The notes under the pieces: generated by a model
Seen by the model: only the letters and a program-made list of their open reading frames with translations
What the model was told of the DNA's origin: nothing
Databases searched by the model: none
Program-made: the position numbers and the translations under genes
Shown: one piece after another, positions 8,896 through 17,367 of the stretch
How positions within the stretch are numbered: the stretch's first letter is position 1
How the letters are laid out: each line of letters opens with the position of its first letter
Source: Planctomycetota bacterium
GTDB lineage: Bacteria; Planctomycetota; J058
Assembly: GCA_019636275.1 (NCBI GenBank)
Contig: JAHBXY010000049.1
Span: forward strand, 1-54,672
Length of the DNA: 54,672 nt
Direction of reading: 5' to 3'

Positions 8896-10109
8896 CCGCC
8901 CTGCGCCTGCTCGAGCCGCCGCCCGAGGTGGAGGCCCTGCGCGCCCGCGTGCGCGCCTTCATGGACGAGCGCGTCCTGCCGCGCGAGGCCGAGGTCATCG
9001 CCGAGGACCGCCGGCCCGGCGACGGCGCGCGCAGGGCCGTCCTGCGTGCGCTCCAGGCCGAGGCCCGGGCCGAGGGGCTGTGGACGCCGCACCTGCCCCG
9101 GGAGCACGGCGGCCAGGGCGTCGGCGCGCACGCCATGTGCCTCCTCTTCCGCGAGATGGGCCGCTCGCTCGTCGGCCCGCGCGTCTTCAACTGCGACGCG
9201 CCGGACCAGGGCAACATGGACCTGCTCCTGCAGGCGGGCAGCGACGCGCAGCGGGCGCGCTGGCTGGGGCCGCTGGCCCGGGGCGAGGTCACGAGCGCCT
9301 TCTGCATGACCGAGCCCGCGCCGGGCGCCGGGGCCGACCCGGCGAACCTGCGCACGCGCGCCCGTCCCGACGGCGATGCCTGGGTGCTCGACGGGCACAA
9401 GTGGTATGCCACGGGCGCCGGCGAGGCGGCGGTGCTCCTCGTCCTCTGCCGCACGAGCGACGACCCGGCGCGGGCGGCCACGCTGTTCCTCGTGCCGCGC
9501 GACGCCCCGGGCGTGGTCCACGTGCGCGACGTGCCGACGATGGCCGAGCCGCTCCTGGCCCACCGCGAGGCCGAGCTGCGCCTCGAGGGCGTGCGCGTGG
9601 GGAAGGACGACGTCCTGGGCGAGGTCGGCGCCGGCCTGCGCCTGGCGCAGCGCCGGCTCGTGCCGGCGCGGCTGACCCACTGCATGCGCTGGCTGGGGCT
9701 CGCCGACCGGGCGCTCGGGCTGTGCCGCGAGCACGTCCGGTCGCGCGTGAGCTTCGGCCGCCCGCTCGCCGACCACCAGCTCGTGCAGGAGATGCTCTGG
9801 CGCGGCGCGGCCGCGATCCACGCGGGCAACCTGATGACCGTGCACGCCGCCGTCCTGCTCGAGCGCGGGCTCGTGCGCGAGGCGCGGCCCTACTCGTCCA
9901 TGGCCAAGGTGCAGGTGGCCCGCGCGCTCTGCCAGGTGCTCGACGACGCGATCCAGATGCACGGCGCGCGCGGCTACAGCGACGACCTGCCCTTCGCCGG
10001 CTGGTACCGCTTCGCGCGCGCGGCGCGGATCGCCGACGGCCCCGACGAGGTGCACGTGGGCGTGGTCGCGCGCGACGTGCTCGACGGGCGGCTCGACCTG
10101 CTGGTGTGA
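8892..10109 (+). CDS. Acyl-CoA dehydrogenase family protein, LvaC/ACAD11-like
   Basis: The protein has 405 residues with GTG 8892 overlapping the previous stop. The N-terminal helical domain is followed by the flavin/acyl-binding beta domain (SAFCMTEPAPGAGADP, LDGHKWYATGAG) and a C-terminal helical domain with RVSFGRPLADHQLVQE and the flavin-binding QMHGARGYSDDLPF. These are the standard acyl-CoA dehydrogenase signatures. Given the kinase and DUF6285 genes immediately before, the expected role is removal of phosphate from a 4-phosphoacyl-CoA, giving an enoyl-CoA for beta-oxidation, rather than simple dehydrogenation. A convergent J-domain gene begins 30 nt later. Confidence 0.9.
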   Translation: MTALRLLEPPPEVEALRARVRAFMDERVLPREAEVIAEDRRPGDGARRAVLRALQAEARAEGLWTPHLPREHGGQGVGAHAMCLLFREMGRSLVGPRVFNCDAPDQGNMDLLLQAGSDAQRARWLGPLARGEVTSAFCMTEPAPGAGADPANLRTRARPDGDAWVLDGHKWYATGAGEAAVLLVLCRTSDDPARAATLFLVPRDAPGVVHVRDVPTMAEPLLAHREAELRLEGVRVGKDDVLGEVGAGLRLAQRRLVPARLTHCMRWLGLADRALGLCREHVRSRVSFGRPLADHQLVQEMLWRGAAAIHAGNLMTVHAAVLLERGLVREARPYSSMAKVQVARALCQVLDDAIQMHGARGYSDDLPFAGWYRFARAARIADGPDEVHVGVVARDVLDGRLDLLV

Positions 10110-10139
10110 CGCCGCCGCGTCCCGCACCCGGCGGAGGCG

Positions 10140-10508
10140 CTACCCGCCCAGGTGCTCCCGCACGACGCGGTAGGCCTCGGTCAGCCGCCCGGCGACCTTG
10201 GTCGCCAGCTCGATCTTCTTCGGGTCGTCCTGGTGGCGGTCGGGGTGGTACTTCGCCATGAGCTTGCGCCAGGCGGCCTTGGCCTCCTCGAGCGAGGCCG
10301 GCGGCGTGAGCTCGAGGTTGGCGTAGGCGCGGGCGACGTCGGGCGGCAGCCCGCCCGGCGCCGGCCGCGCCGGGCCCCCTGCGCGGGGGGGCGCCGCGCC
10401 GGCGTCGCGCAGGACGTCGTCGGGGTCGGCGTCGGCCAGGCGCCGGCCCGCGCCTGGGCCGCCGGACGCCAGGCCGCGCAGGATCCGGCCGAGCCGCTCC
10501 CAGTCCAC
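10140..10508 (-). CDS. J-domain (DnaJ-like) protein
   Basis: The 122-residue protein has a C-terminal J domain. LEEAKAAWRKLMAKYHPDRHQDD carries the invariant HPD of helix II-III, followed by the helix ATKVAGRLTEAYRVVREHL. The N-terminal 50 residues are Gly/Pro/Ala-rich and probably a linker. I chose GTG 10508 because AGGAG lies 10 nt upstream. A TTG at 10517 overlapping the metallopeptidase stop is the alternative. J proteins stimulate Hsp70 ATPases; an Hsp70-fold protein is encoded at 48305-50887, but a link is speculative. Confidence 0.8.
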   Translation of the reverse strand: MDWERLGRILRGLASGGPGAGRRLADADPDDVLRDAGAAPPRAGGPARPAPGGLPPDVARAYANLELTPPASLEEAKAAWRKLMAKYHPDRHQDDPKKIELATKVAGRLTEAYRVVREHLGG

Positions 10509-10513
10509 CGGAC

Positions 10514-11761
10514 TCAATGCTCCTGGATGGAGAGGAGCGCGCGCATGACCGACGTCTGGCCGGGCGAGAAGATCGTCTGCGCGCCGGCCTGGTAGAACAT
10601 GATGTTCCCCTCGTCCTCGCAGCCGTCGCCCAGCCCGACGACGCCGTCGCCGTTGTTGTCGGTGAGCACGGTGCACAGCGGCGTGTCGGCGATCCCGTCG
10701 TCGATCGCGCGCGACGGGTTCACGGGCGACGGGTCGAAGGTCGTCGTGTGCACGAGGCCGAGGAAGTGGCCCAGCTCGTGCGCGAGGACCAGGGCCACCT
10801 GGTCGGGCGTGCGCGGGATCAGCGCGCCCTGGTGCTGCAGGAACGCGCCCACGGCCAGGGCGGTGTCCGGGCCGTTGCCCGACATCAGCCCCGGGCGCGG
10901 CGACAGCCCGACCGTGCCGTCGTTCGTGAAGTGGTGGACCAGGAACACGTCGATGCCGTTGGCGCGGTTCACCGTCGGGGCGCTGGCGGGGAAGCCGAAG
11001 GCGGCGTAGCGGTCGAGCCCGTCGACGGCGACCTGCTGGACCCCGGTCCCGCCGACCCACTCGCCCGCGCTGCAGATCGCCTGGTCGTCGGGACCGATGA
11101 GCCCCGGGTCGACGGCCCGGATCTGGTCGGCCGTGTAGTGGAAGCCCTCGTAGCTGATCTGGATCCCGGTCTGCTGGAAGAGCTGCCGCACCCGCGCCAT
11201 GACGGCGTCGGTGAAGGCCCCCTGCTGCGCCTGCGTGACCAGGTCGCCGTGGGCGCCGTAGCCGGCGAACTTGCCCACGACGAAGAAGTTCACGTGGAAG
11301 CGGTCCTGCGCGTACGGGCCCACGCCCGTGACCGTCAGGCTCTGGACCCTGATCCCCGTGTCGAAGGGGTTCCACGGGCGGACGACGACGAGGACGTGCT
11401 GCGTCTTCGTCTCGTGCCGGTAGAGGAAGCCCCCGTGCGAGGTGACCGTCTTCGAGCGCAGGTGCGCGCCGCTCTCGCCGTAGACGTCAAAGACCACGTC
11501 CTCGCCGCTCTTGCTCGTCTGGAGCTGGATCGAGTACGTCGCGCCCTTGATCGCCGGGAAGGTGATCGTCTTCGCCGCGCCGAGGTCGCCGGTGATGACC
11601 GACTGCTGGCCGCTCAGGTCGGCGCGGACGGCCGAGCCGATGAACAGCGACCCGAAGCCGCCGCCGCCGCCGCCGCTGCCGCCGCCGCCGCAGGCCATGA
11701 TGGCCCAGCCGCTCGCCACGACGACCGCGCCCGCGACCAGGGTCCGTCGGATCCGTGCCAT
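10514..11761 (-). CDS. Secreted lipoprotein metallopeptidase, M43/pappalysin-like
   Basis: The 415-residue protein has a basic N-terminus, a hydrophobic segment and a lipobox-like WAIMAC at about residue 24, then a poly-Gly/Ser stretch, so it is probably a tethered surface lipoprotein. The N-terminal half is a beta-rich domain (about 45-140). The catalytic motif HELGHFLGLVH (about 327-337) is the metzincin zinc site, with a downstream DDGIADTPLC and Met-turn-like NIMFY as in M43 peptidases. Between those two, DNNGDGVVGLGDG is an EF-hand/dockerin-like calcium loop. A GGGAGGGG Shine-Dalgarno sequence precedes the ATG. Substrate unknown. Confidence 0.85.
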   Translation of the reverse strand: MARIRRTLVAGAVVVASGWAIMACGGGGSGGGGGGFGSLFIGSAVRADLSGQQSVITGDLGAAKTITFPAIKGATYSIQLQTSKSGEDVVFDVYGESGAHLRSKTVTSHGGFLYRHETKTQHVLVVVRPWNPFDTGIRVQSLTVTGVGPYAQDRFHVNFFVVGKFAGYGAHGDLVTQAQQGAFTDAVMARVRQLFQQTGIQISYEGFHYTADQIRAVDPGLIGPDDQAICSAGEWVGGTGVQQVAVDGLDRYAAFGFPASAPTVNRANGIDVFLVHHFTNDGTVGLSPRPGLMSGNGPDTALAVGAFLQHQGALIPRTPDQVALVLAHELGHFLGLVHTTTFDPSPVNPSRAIDDGIADTPLCTVLTDNNGDGVVGLGDGCEDEGNIMFYQAGAQTIFSPGQTSVMRALLSIQEH

Positions 11762-11853
11762 CGCCCCTCCCGGGTGTGGAAGTCCACCAGTGGAGCGGAT
11801 CGGGGCGGAGAAGTGTCACGATCACGTCACGGGCCGGCCCCGGGGGGAGCCGG

Positions 11854-13224
11854 TCACACCACCTCGGGGGCCTCGCCCCGGAAGGCCCGCACGCCCTCGC
11901 CCAGGGCCGCGGCGAAGGCGTCGCGGATGGCGCGCGTGTGGAAGCGCAGGTCGAGGCCCTCGACCTCGAGCCCCGGGTCGGCCAGGAGGCCGCCCGAGGC
12001 GAGCTTGACCTGGCGCACGTCGCGGAAGCACACGCCCTGGCGCGGGCGCGCGCTCGAGCACACGCGCCGGTCGGTGAGCAGGACGCCCTTGTCGCCGTGG
12101 CCCGAGAGCGTGCGGTCGTAGAGGGCCACGACCCGCTCCGTGGGCTCGAGCGTGTCGGCGTAGGCCCCGAGCGCCAGGTGCAGCGGCTGCTCGGGGATCC
12201 GGGGCGCCACGTGCACGCCGTAGGTGCGCGCCAGCGCCGCGCCGATCGCCAGCTCGGCCACGGCCGCCATGCCCTCGGTCGCGTCGCCCGGGGTCGCGCC
12301 GCTGTCCGGGCGGGCGCCCGAGGCGATCACGCTGCGCGCGCGTCGCTGGTACTGCCCCTGGAGGATCCGCTGGTAGTCGCCGGCGCGGACCCAGCGGTCG
12401 AGCTCGTGCGCGCGGACGACCGGCCACGGGTGGCTGCGGTCGTTCTCCAGCACGGCGCGCCAGAAGCGGTCGAGGCGCCCGCCGTCGTCGACCTCGAACT
12501 GCCGCGCCTGCTCCATGAACGCGTCGAGGTCCAGCTCGCGCGCGATCCGCGCCCCCGGCCCGGACGCGAGCTTCATCTCCACCGACAGCGCCACGCGCGG
12601 GTCCTGCACGGCGAGGAGGCCGCAGCGGTCGGCGGTCAGCTCGGCGCAGCGGCTCCAGTACTGCAGGGCGGAGAAGAGCGTCAGCTTGATCATGCCGCCC
12701 ATGGGGGTCAGGTCGCCGACGATCGACAGGAGGAGGCCGATGCTCCGCGCGACCATGCCGTAGAGGACGTGGCCCGCGAGGATGTGGCCCATCTCGTGGC
12801 CGATCACGCAGGCGATCTCGTCGTCGGTCATCCCCTCGACGAGGCCCGAGGTGAGGACGATGAACGGCGCGTCGACGCCCGACGTGTAGGCGTTGAGGCG
12901 CACGTCGTGCTGCAGGTAGAGCGGCGGCGCCGGGTCGAGGTCGAGCGTCCGGGCCACCTGGCGGTGGATCTCGAAGATCGAGCCGACCTGCCGCTCCGAC
13001 AGGCGGATGTTCGTCGACTCGTTGATCACCTGCCAGATCTTGTCGGCGCCCAGGCGCGAGATCGCCTTCATGAGCTGGTCGAAGCCCACGGTCTTCTTCA
13101 GCGCCTCGAGCGCGGCCCGGTCGGCCTCGTGCTCGAAGCTCTGGCTGGAGATCTTCTCCAGCCGCACCCGCCCGGCCCGCGCGCCGCCGTTGGAAGGGCC
13201 CCCGGCTATCGCCTCGCCGCTCAT
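11854..13224 (-). CDS. M48-family zinc metallopeptidase with C-terminal PH-like domain
   Basis: The protein has 456 residues. The zinc site HEMGH is at 143-147 and the third ligand region ELTAD at 195-199. Between them is a hydrophobic segment (about 158-172). The preceding RLNAYTSGVDAPFIVLTSGLVEGM is typical of HtpX/Ste24-type M48 enzymes. An unusual C-terminal part (about 340-456) contains LLTDRRVCSSARPRQ and looks like a small beta domain of the bacterial PH type. The role is probably membrane protein quality control. The start lacks an obvious Shine-Dalgarno sequence. Confidence 0.85.
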   Translation of the reverse strand: MSGEAIAGGPSNGGARAGRVRLEKISSQSFEHEADRAALEALKKTVGFDQLMKAISRLGADKIWQVINESTNIRLSERQVGSIFEIHRQVARTLDLDPAPPLYLQHDVRLNAYTSGVDAPFIVLTSGLVEGMTDDEIACVIGHEMGHILAGHVLYGMVARSIGLLLSIVGDLTPMGGMIKLTLFSALQYWSRCAELTADRCGLLAVQDPRVALSVEMKLASGPGARIARELDLDAFMEQARQFEVDDGGRLDRFWRAVLENDRSHPWPVVRAHELDRWVRAGDYQRILQGQYQRRARSVIASGARPDSGATPGDATEGMAAVAELAIGAALARTYGVHVAPRIPEQPLHLALGAYADTLEPTERVVALYDRTLSGHGDKGVLLTDRRVCSSARPRQGVCFRDVRQVKLASGGLLADPGLEVEGLDLRFHTRAIRDAFAAALGEGVRAFRGEAPEVV

Positions 13225-13356
13225 CGCGCCCCCGGCGCGCCGCCGCTACCCCGGCCCGGCCGGCGCGCGCGCCGGGTGTGTCGTAGCCCGCCGGGGCGGC
13301 GGCCGCAAGGCAGGCGGCGCCCCCGCCCCTTGCCCGGCGGGCTGCCGCTCACGAGG

Positions 13357-14652
13357 ATGCAGCCCATGGACGACGCGCCCGAGCCCCGCGCCGAGGACAG
13401 CCGCCGCGGGGTCAGCTCGTGGGGGCCGCCGCCGACGCCGGCGGAGCGCGACGCCGTGCGCACGCGCCTGCCGCTGGGGGCGGCCGGCGCGGTGGCCCCG
13501 CTCCCCCCGCCGCGGAGCGTCCTCAAGCAGCTCATAACCCCGCCCGAGCTGGCGACGCCGGAGGACGACGAGCCCCGCTACGACGTGCGCGAGGAGATCG
13601 GCCGCGGCGGCATGGGCCGCGTGGTCACCGCCCGCGACCACGACCTCAACCGCGACGTCGCCATGAAGGTCCTCCACCCGCAGGACCTCACCGACGACGC
13701 CCTGCGCCGGTTCATCGAGGAGGCGCAGGTCACGGGCCAGCTCCAGCATCCTAACGTCCTCCCCGTCCACGACTTCGGCGTGAACGAGCAGGGCGAGGTC
13801 TTCTTCACCATGAAGCTCGTGCGCGGCCACGTGACCCTGGCCGAGGTCATCGAGCGGCTGCGCGCGGGCGACGACGACGCCTTCCGCCTCTACACGTTCG
13901 AGCGCCGCGTGCAGGTGGTCCAGCAGGTGTGCCACGCGCTGGCCTACGCGCACCAGCGCGGCGTGGTCCACCGCGACATCAAGCCGGCGAACGTCGTCCT
14001 GGGCGGCTGCGGCGAGGTGTTCCTCGTCGACTGGGGCGTGGCCAAGCTGCAGGCCGACGCGCGGCGCGCCGCGCCCGCCGCGGTGCGCGACGAGGACCTC
14101 GTGCGCCCGAGCGACCGCCTCAACCGCAACGCGACGCGCGCGGGCGAGTGGCTGGGGACGCCGGCCTACATGGCGCCCGAGCAGGCCCTCGGCCGGCAGC
14201 ACGAGGTCGACGCGCGCACGGACCTCTACAGCCTCGCGGCCGTGCTCTACGAGCTGCTCACGCTCAACCACTACCTCGAGCCGCTCGGCCCGCGCATGGG
14301 CGACCTCGTGGCGGCGATCCTCCGCCGCCCGCCGCTCGACGCGGAGTCGTACGCCCACCCGAAGAACGGCCGCGTGCCGCGGATCCTCTCGCGCATCTGC
14401 CGCAAGGGGCTGGCCAAGGACCCGGCGGAGCGCTTCCAGACGGCTGGCGAGCTCGAGGCGGCCCTGCAGGGCTGGCTCGAGGGCAACACGCCGGTCGTGT
14501 GCCCCGGCACGGCGATCCAGCGCGGCCTGAGCGGCTGGAACGCGCTGATCGACCGCCACCCGGTCGCCGTCCCGGCGCTGTCGATCACGGCGCTCGTGCT
14601 CATGCTGGCCTCGGTCGTCACGTCGGTGTGGGTGCTGGCGCGCCTCGTGTGA
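13357..14652 (+). CDS. Hanks-type Ser/Thr protein kinase with C-terminal membrane anchor
   Basis: The 431-residue protein starts at ATG 13357 (ATG 13366 is also possible). A Pro-rich N-terminal 70 residues precede the kinase domain, with Gly loop GRGGMG (82-87), catalytic Lys in VAMKVL (104), HRDIKPAN (205-212), DWG in place of DFG (225-227), TPAYMAPEQ, and a C-lobe ending near 375. A hydrophobic helix (about 405-430) ends the protein, so the kinase domain faces the cytoplasm with no external sensor. The DWG variant is common in planctomycete and myxobacterial kinases. Its target is unknown. It is followed by a small membrane protein gene. Confidence 0.9.
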   Translation: MQPMDDAPEPRAEDSRRGVSSWGPPPTPAERDAVRTRLPLGAAGAVAPLPPPRSVLKQLITPPELATPEDDEPRYDVREEIGRGGMGRVVTARDHDLNRDVAMKVLHPQDLTDDALRRFIEEAQVTGQLQHPNVLPVHDFGVNEQGEVFFTMKLVRGHVTLAEVIERLRAGDDDAFRLYTFERRVQVVQQVCHALAYAHQRGVVHRDIKPANVVLGGCGEVFLVDWGVAKLQADARRAAPAAVRDEDLVRPSDRLNRNATRAGEWLGTPAYMAPEQALGRQHEVDARTDLYSLAAVLYELLTLNHYLEPLGPRMGDLVAAILRRPPLDAESYAHPKNGRVPRILSRICRKGLAKDPAERFQTAGELEAALQGWLEGNTPVVCPGTAIQRGLSGWNALIDRHPVAVPALSITALVLMLASVVTSVWVLARLV

Positions 14653-14670
14653 GCGGCCGACACTGGCCGC

Positions 14671-14985
14671 ATGAACATCCCGCGCCTCGCCGTCGCCGCC
14701 GTCCTCGTCCCGTTCTCGGTCTTCTCGACCGTCGTCACCTGGCGCGAGGGCTACGCGCGCTTCTTCACCGGGCCGTGGACGGACGCGGTCTGGACGCAGG
14801 AGTTCCTCGACCTGTGCATCGCGCTGACGATCGTCTGCGTGTGGATGGTCGGCGACGCGCGGCGGCGCGGCGCGACGGTGTGGCCCTACGTGGCCGCGAC
14901 GCCGCTCCTGGGGAGCATCGCGCCGCTGTGCTACCTGCTGCTGCGGGCGCCCGTCACGGAGCCGGCGGCTCCAGCTCGCACGTGA
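14671..14985 (+). CDS. Small membrane protein, 104 residues, possibly DUF2834-like
   Basis: Three hydrophobic segments are visible: residues about 5-23, 48-62 and 73-92. A basic GDARRRG turn lies between the second and third. The pattern of an N-terminal helix, an aromatic loop (ARFFTGPWTDAVWTQEF) and two closing helices resembles DUF2834 proteins, but I am not certain. It begins 18 nt after the kinase stop, and GACACT lies 6 nt before the ATG. The 3' end overlaps the convergent ferredoxin gene by 32 nt. Confidence 0.65.
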   Translation: MNIPRLAVAAVLVPFSVFSTVVTWREGYARFFTGPWTDAVWTQEFLDLCIALTIVCVWMVGDARRRGATVWPYVAATPLLGSIAPLCYLLLRAPVTEPAAPART

Positions 14986-15358
14986 GCGGGTTGTGGGCGA
15001 AGGCGTTCGACTCGACGACGCGCCCCTGGAGCAAGTGCTCCTCGAGGATCCGGTCGATCACCTCGGGCGTCGCGCCGCGGTACCACGTCCCCTCGGGGTA
15101 GATGAGCAGGATCGGCCCGCCGCGGCAGATCCTGAGGCACCCGACCTTGGTGCGGAACACCTCGTCGGGCGGCAGGCGGCCCTGGTCGACGAGCTGCTTG
15201 AGGCGCGCCTTCAAGTGCGTCCAGCCGACGTTGCCCTCGCCCTCGGGCGCGCAGCTCCCGCCGGTGCAGTAGAGGATGTGCCGCCGGTAGCGGCCGATCC
15301 CCAGGGCGGCGGCGATCTGCTCCTCGGAGCGGTCCTGACGGTCCGGCTTGCTGCTCAT
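14954..15358 (-). CDS. Thioredoxin-like [2Fe-2S] ferredoxin
   Basis: The 134-residue protein starts at ATG 15358. Cluster ligands are visible as ILYCTGGSCAPEG near residue 30 and VGCLRICRGGP near residue 78, followed by ILLIYPEGTWY. This is the Cys arrangement of the thioredoxin-like ferredoxins (Shethna type / NuoE-like). It probably shuttles electrons in the cytoplasm; partners are not apparent. The reading frame continues upstream of the ATG, but the composition there is shadow-like. Confidence 0.85.
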   Translation of the reverse strand: MSSKPDRQDRSEEQIAAALGIGRYRRHILYCTGGSCAPEGEGNVGWTHLKARLKQLVDQGRLPPDEVFRTKVGCLRICRGGPILLIYPEGTWYRGATPEVIDRILEEHLLQGRVVESNAFAHNPLTCELEPPAP

Positions 15359-15404
15359 GGCTCCGCGCCCGGACGCGCGGCTTCCAGCGCCGCCCGGGCC
15401 TTCG

Positions 15405-15410
15405 TAGGAT
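15405..15410 (+). promoter_or_regulatory. Candidate -10 element TAGGAT
   Basis: TAGGAT lies 39 nt before the ATG at 15450. Unlike most copies of this motif in the window, it is followed by a leader with a good Shine-Dalgarno sequence (GGAGG at 15439-15443). Confidence 0.4.
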
Positions 15411-15449
15411 ACCGCCCCCCCGTGGTCCACGGGCGATCGGAGGCGTACC

Positions 15450-15944
15450 ATGTTCAGCGTCATGACGAACCCGAATGAGGTCAACGCCGACCGGCTCTTC
15501 GGCGAGATCGCCGTGCGCCTGTTCATGACCACGCGGCGCGACCTCGACCGCGCCCTGCGCGCGCAGCGCGAGGCGCGCGAGGCCGGCGGCGACCCGACGC
15601 TCGGCGAGGTCATGGTCGGCCTCGACCTGCTCGGCCAGCACCAGGTGCAGGCGGTCCTCCGCGCGCAGCAGATCTATGACGAGCGCAGCGTCGAGACGCT
15701 CTACGGCAAGCTGGCGCTCAAGAACGGGTTCGTGTCGCAGGGCGACCTGGACCTGGCGCTCAAGGTGCAGCAGCGCACGGGCAACCGCCTGCGCATCGGC
15801 GAGGTCCTGGTGAAGAAGGGCTTCATCACCTGGGACCAGCACGAGGCCCTCCTGCGCGCGCAGGAGCGGATCCTCACCGAGGTCGAGCACCTCGAGTCGA
15901 GCAAGCAGGCGCGCGTCACGCTGGAGCGGCCGCCGACGCAGTAG
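15450..15944 (+). CDS. Protein of three GspE/MshE N-terminal-like helical repeats
   Basis: The 164-residue protein starts at ATG 15450 with GGAGG 6 nt upstream. Three copies of a roughly 45-residue helical unit follow one another: LGEVMVGLDLLGQHQVQAVL, LYGKLALKNGFVSQGDLDLA and RIGEVLVKKGFITWDQHEAL. Each ends in a Q-rich helix. The unit resembles the MshEN/T2SSE N-terminal module that binds c-di-GMP or partner proteins in type II secretion and type IV pilus ATPases, but no ATPase domain is present. I infer a stand-alone adaptor or signalling protein. Exact function unknown. Confidence 0.7.
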   Translation: MFSVMTNPNEVNADRLFGEIAVRLFMTTRRDLDRALRAQREAREAGGDPTLGEVMVGLDLLGQHQVQAVLRAQQIYDERSVETLYGKLALKNGFVSQGDLDLALKVQQRTGNRLRIGEVLVKKGFITWDQHEALLRAQERILTEVEHLESSKQARVTLERPPTQ

Positions 15945-16073
15945 TCAGCGCCCCGCCGGGGGTCAGCCGTGACCCGCGGGACGACCGTGTCGCGGCGCCG
16001 GGGGTCGGGACCGCCCGCGCGCGCGCCTCCGGCCGCGCCATGGGCCTGGCTCCGGGTTCGCGGGCCAGCGGGC

Positions 16074-16344
16074 GTGCGCCTCGACCTCCCGCTCCAGGAC
16101 CCGGTCCTGCAGTTCACGCTGCTGGTCGCGACCGTCCTGGTTCGGCGACCCGCGCATGGACCGGCTCCTGGTCGCCGGCCTGACGGCGCCCCAGGCGGCC
16201 GCGACCCTCGCCGTCACGGTGAGCGCGCGGCGCGCCGGGCTGCTCGGCGAGGAGGTGGTCGACGCGGTCAGCCTCCTCATCTTCGCCACGTGCCTGGCGG
16301 GCCCGCTCCTGACGCGCGCCGCCGGCCGTCGCCTGGAGCGCTGA
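16074..16344 (+). pseudogene. Remnant of a CPA2/Kef-type cation:proton antiporter with a large internal deletion
   Basis: From GTG 16074 the sequence reads like an antiporter N-terminus (LDLPLQDPVLQFTLLVATVL). Within about 50 bases the neighbouring frame reads like the family's last membrane region and C-terminus (GLTAPQAAATLAVTVSARRA, VVDAVSLLIFATCLAGPLLT), ending at the TGA at 16342-16344. A full antiporter has roughly 380-400 residues, so about 300 middle codons are missing and the two ends are out of frame. I call it a decayed gene. The short downstream frame 16156-16344 could in principle still be translated. Confidence 0.6.
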
Positions 16345-17292
16345 TCAGGGCGCGACGGTCACGCGCGCCCCGGCGAGGTCCACGTCGACCACGCGCGCGA
16401 CCGCCCGCACGCCCGCCCGCGCCCACACCTCGACGATCGCCTGGCCGGCCGCGGCGCCGGCGGCGCGGTCGGGCGCGAGCGCGAGGAGGGTGGGCCCCGA
16501 GCCCGAGAGCACGACCCCGTGCGCGCCGGCCGCGCGCCCGGCCGCGCGGGCCTCGTCGAAGGCCGGGACCGCCGGGCCGCGGTAGGGCTGGTGCAGGCGG
16601 TCCTCGAGCGCCTGCGGCAGGAGCGCCGGCGCGTCGGTCAGGAGCGCGAAGAGGAGGAGCGACAGGCGGCCGACCGTGTCGACGGCGTCGGCGAAGGGCA
16701 CGCTCGCCGGGAGCAGGCGCCGCATGACCTCGGTCGACTTCTCGCGGTCGAGCGGGATCACCGCCACGGCCACGGGCAGGTTGGCCGGCGCCGCGCGGGC
16801 GTGGACCACGCGCCCGTCGGGCCCGCGCAGGGCGGCGCACACGCCGCCGAGGAGGCAGGGGGCGACGTTGTCGGGATGTCCCTCGAGGGCGACGGCGAGG
16901 TCGAGCGCCCGGTCCGGATCGAGCGCCGGGCCTCCTTCGGCCTGGCTCAGGGCGCTCGCCGCGAGGACGCCCGCGACGACCGCCGTGGCCGACGACCCGA
17001 GCCCGCGTCCCGTGGGCACCTCGACCTCGACCTCGACCTCGAGGCCCGGCGCGGGCGCCAGGCCGAGCGCCGCCCGGGCGGCCTGGAAGCCGCGCACGAC
17101 GAGGCTCCCCTCGGGGTCCTCGCCCAGGCGCTCGGCGCCCGAGCCCTCGCCGCCGCGCGCGCGGAGGACGAAGCCCTCGGCGCGCGGGGTCACGACGAAG
17201 CGGTTGTGCAGCGCCAGCGCCAGGCCCAGGGCGTCGAAGCCGGGGCCGAGGTTGGCGGAGGTCGCGGGGCAGGTGACGCGGGCGGCGGGCAC
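16345..17292 (-). CDS. thrB: Homoserine kinase (GHMP family)
   Basis: The 315-residue protein starts at GTG 17292. VTCPATSANLGPGFDALG at the N-terminus, the GHMP ATP-binding loop PTGRGLGSSATAVVAG (about residues 94-109), GHPDNVAPCLLGG, and the C-terminal VLSGSGPTLLALAP are the four landmarks of homoserine kinase. It converts homoserine to O-phosphohomoserine in threonine synthesis. The length is normal. No other threonine gene is adjacent. The stop abuts the antiporter remnant, and the divergent FAR gene begins 75 nt away. Confidence 0.93.
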   Translation of the reverse strand: MPAARVTCPATSANLGPGFDALGLALALHNRFVVTPRAEGFVLRARGGEGSGAERLGEDPEGSLVVRGFQAARAALGLAPAPGLEVEVEVEVPTGRGLGSSATAVVAGVLAASALSQAEGGPALDPDRALDLAVALEGHPDNVAPCLLGGVCAALRGPDGRVVHARAAPANLPVAVAVIPLDREKSTEVMRRLLPASVPFADAVDTVGRLSLLLFALLTDAPALLPQALEDRLHQPYRGPAVPAFDEARAAGRAAGAHGVVLSGSGPTLLALAPDRAAGAAAGQAIVEVWARAGVRAVARVVDVDLAGARVTVAP

Positions 17293-17351
17293 CCGGCCAT
17301 CGTCACGTCCCGCGCGCGGCCCGTCCACCCGTCCTGGGCCTGGCCCCGTGC

Positions 17352-17357
17352 TAGAGT
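17352..17357 (+). promoter_or_regulatory. Candidate -10 element TAGAGT of the FAR gene
   Basis: TAGAGT lies 10 nt before ATG 17368 with no Shine-Dalgarno sequence between, giving an expected leader of 0-4 nt. It lies in the 75-nt divergent interval with thrB. Confidence 0.45.
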
Positions 17358-17367
17358 CGCCGCCCTC

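Noticed and set aside
6641..9829. 1062-residue minus-strand frame
   Set aside because: Only its last 255 codons are the crotonase; the rest is the antisense of the kinase/DUF6285/dehydrogenase operon, with poor composition.
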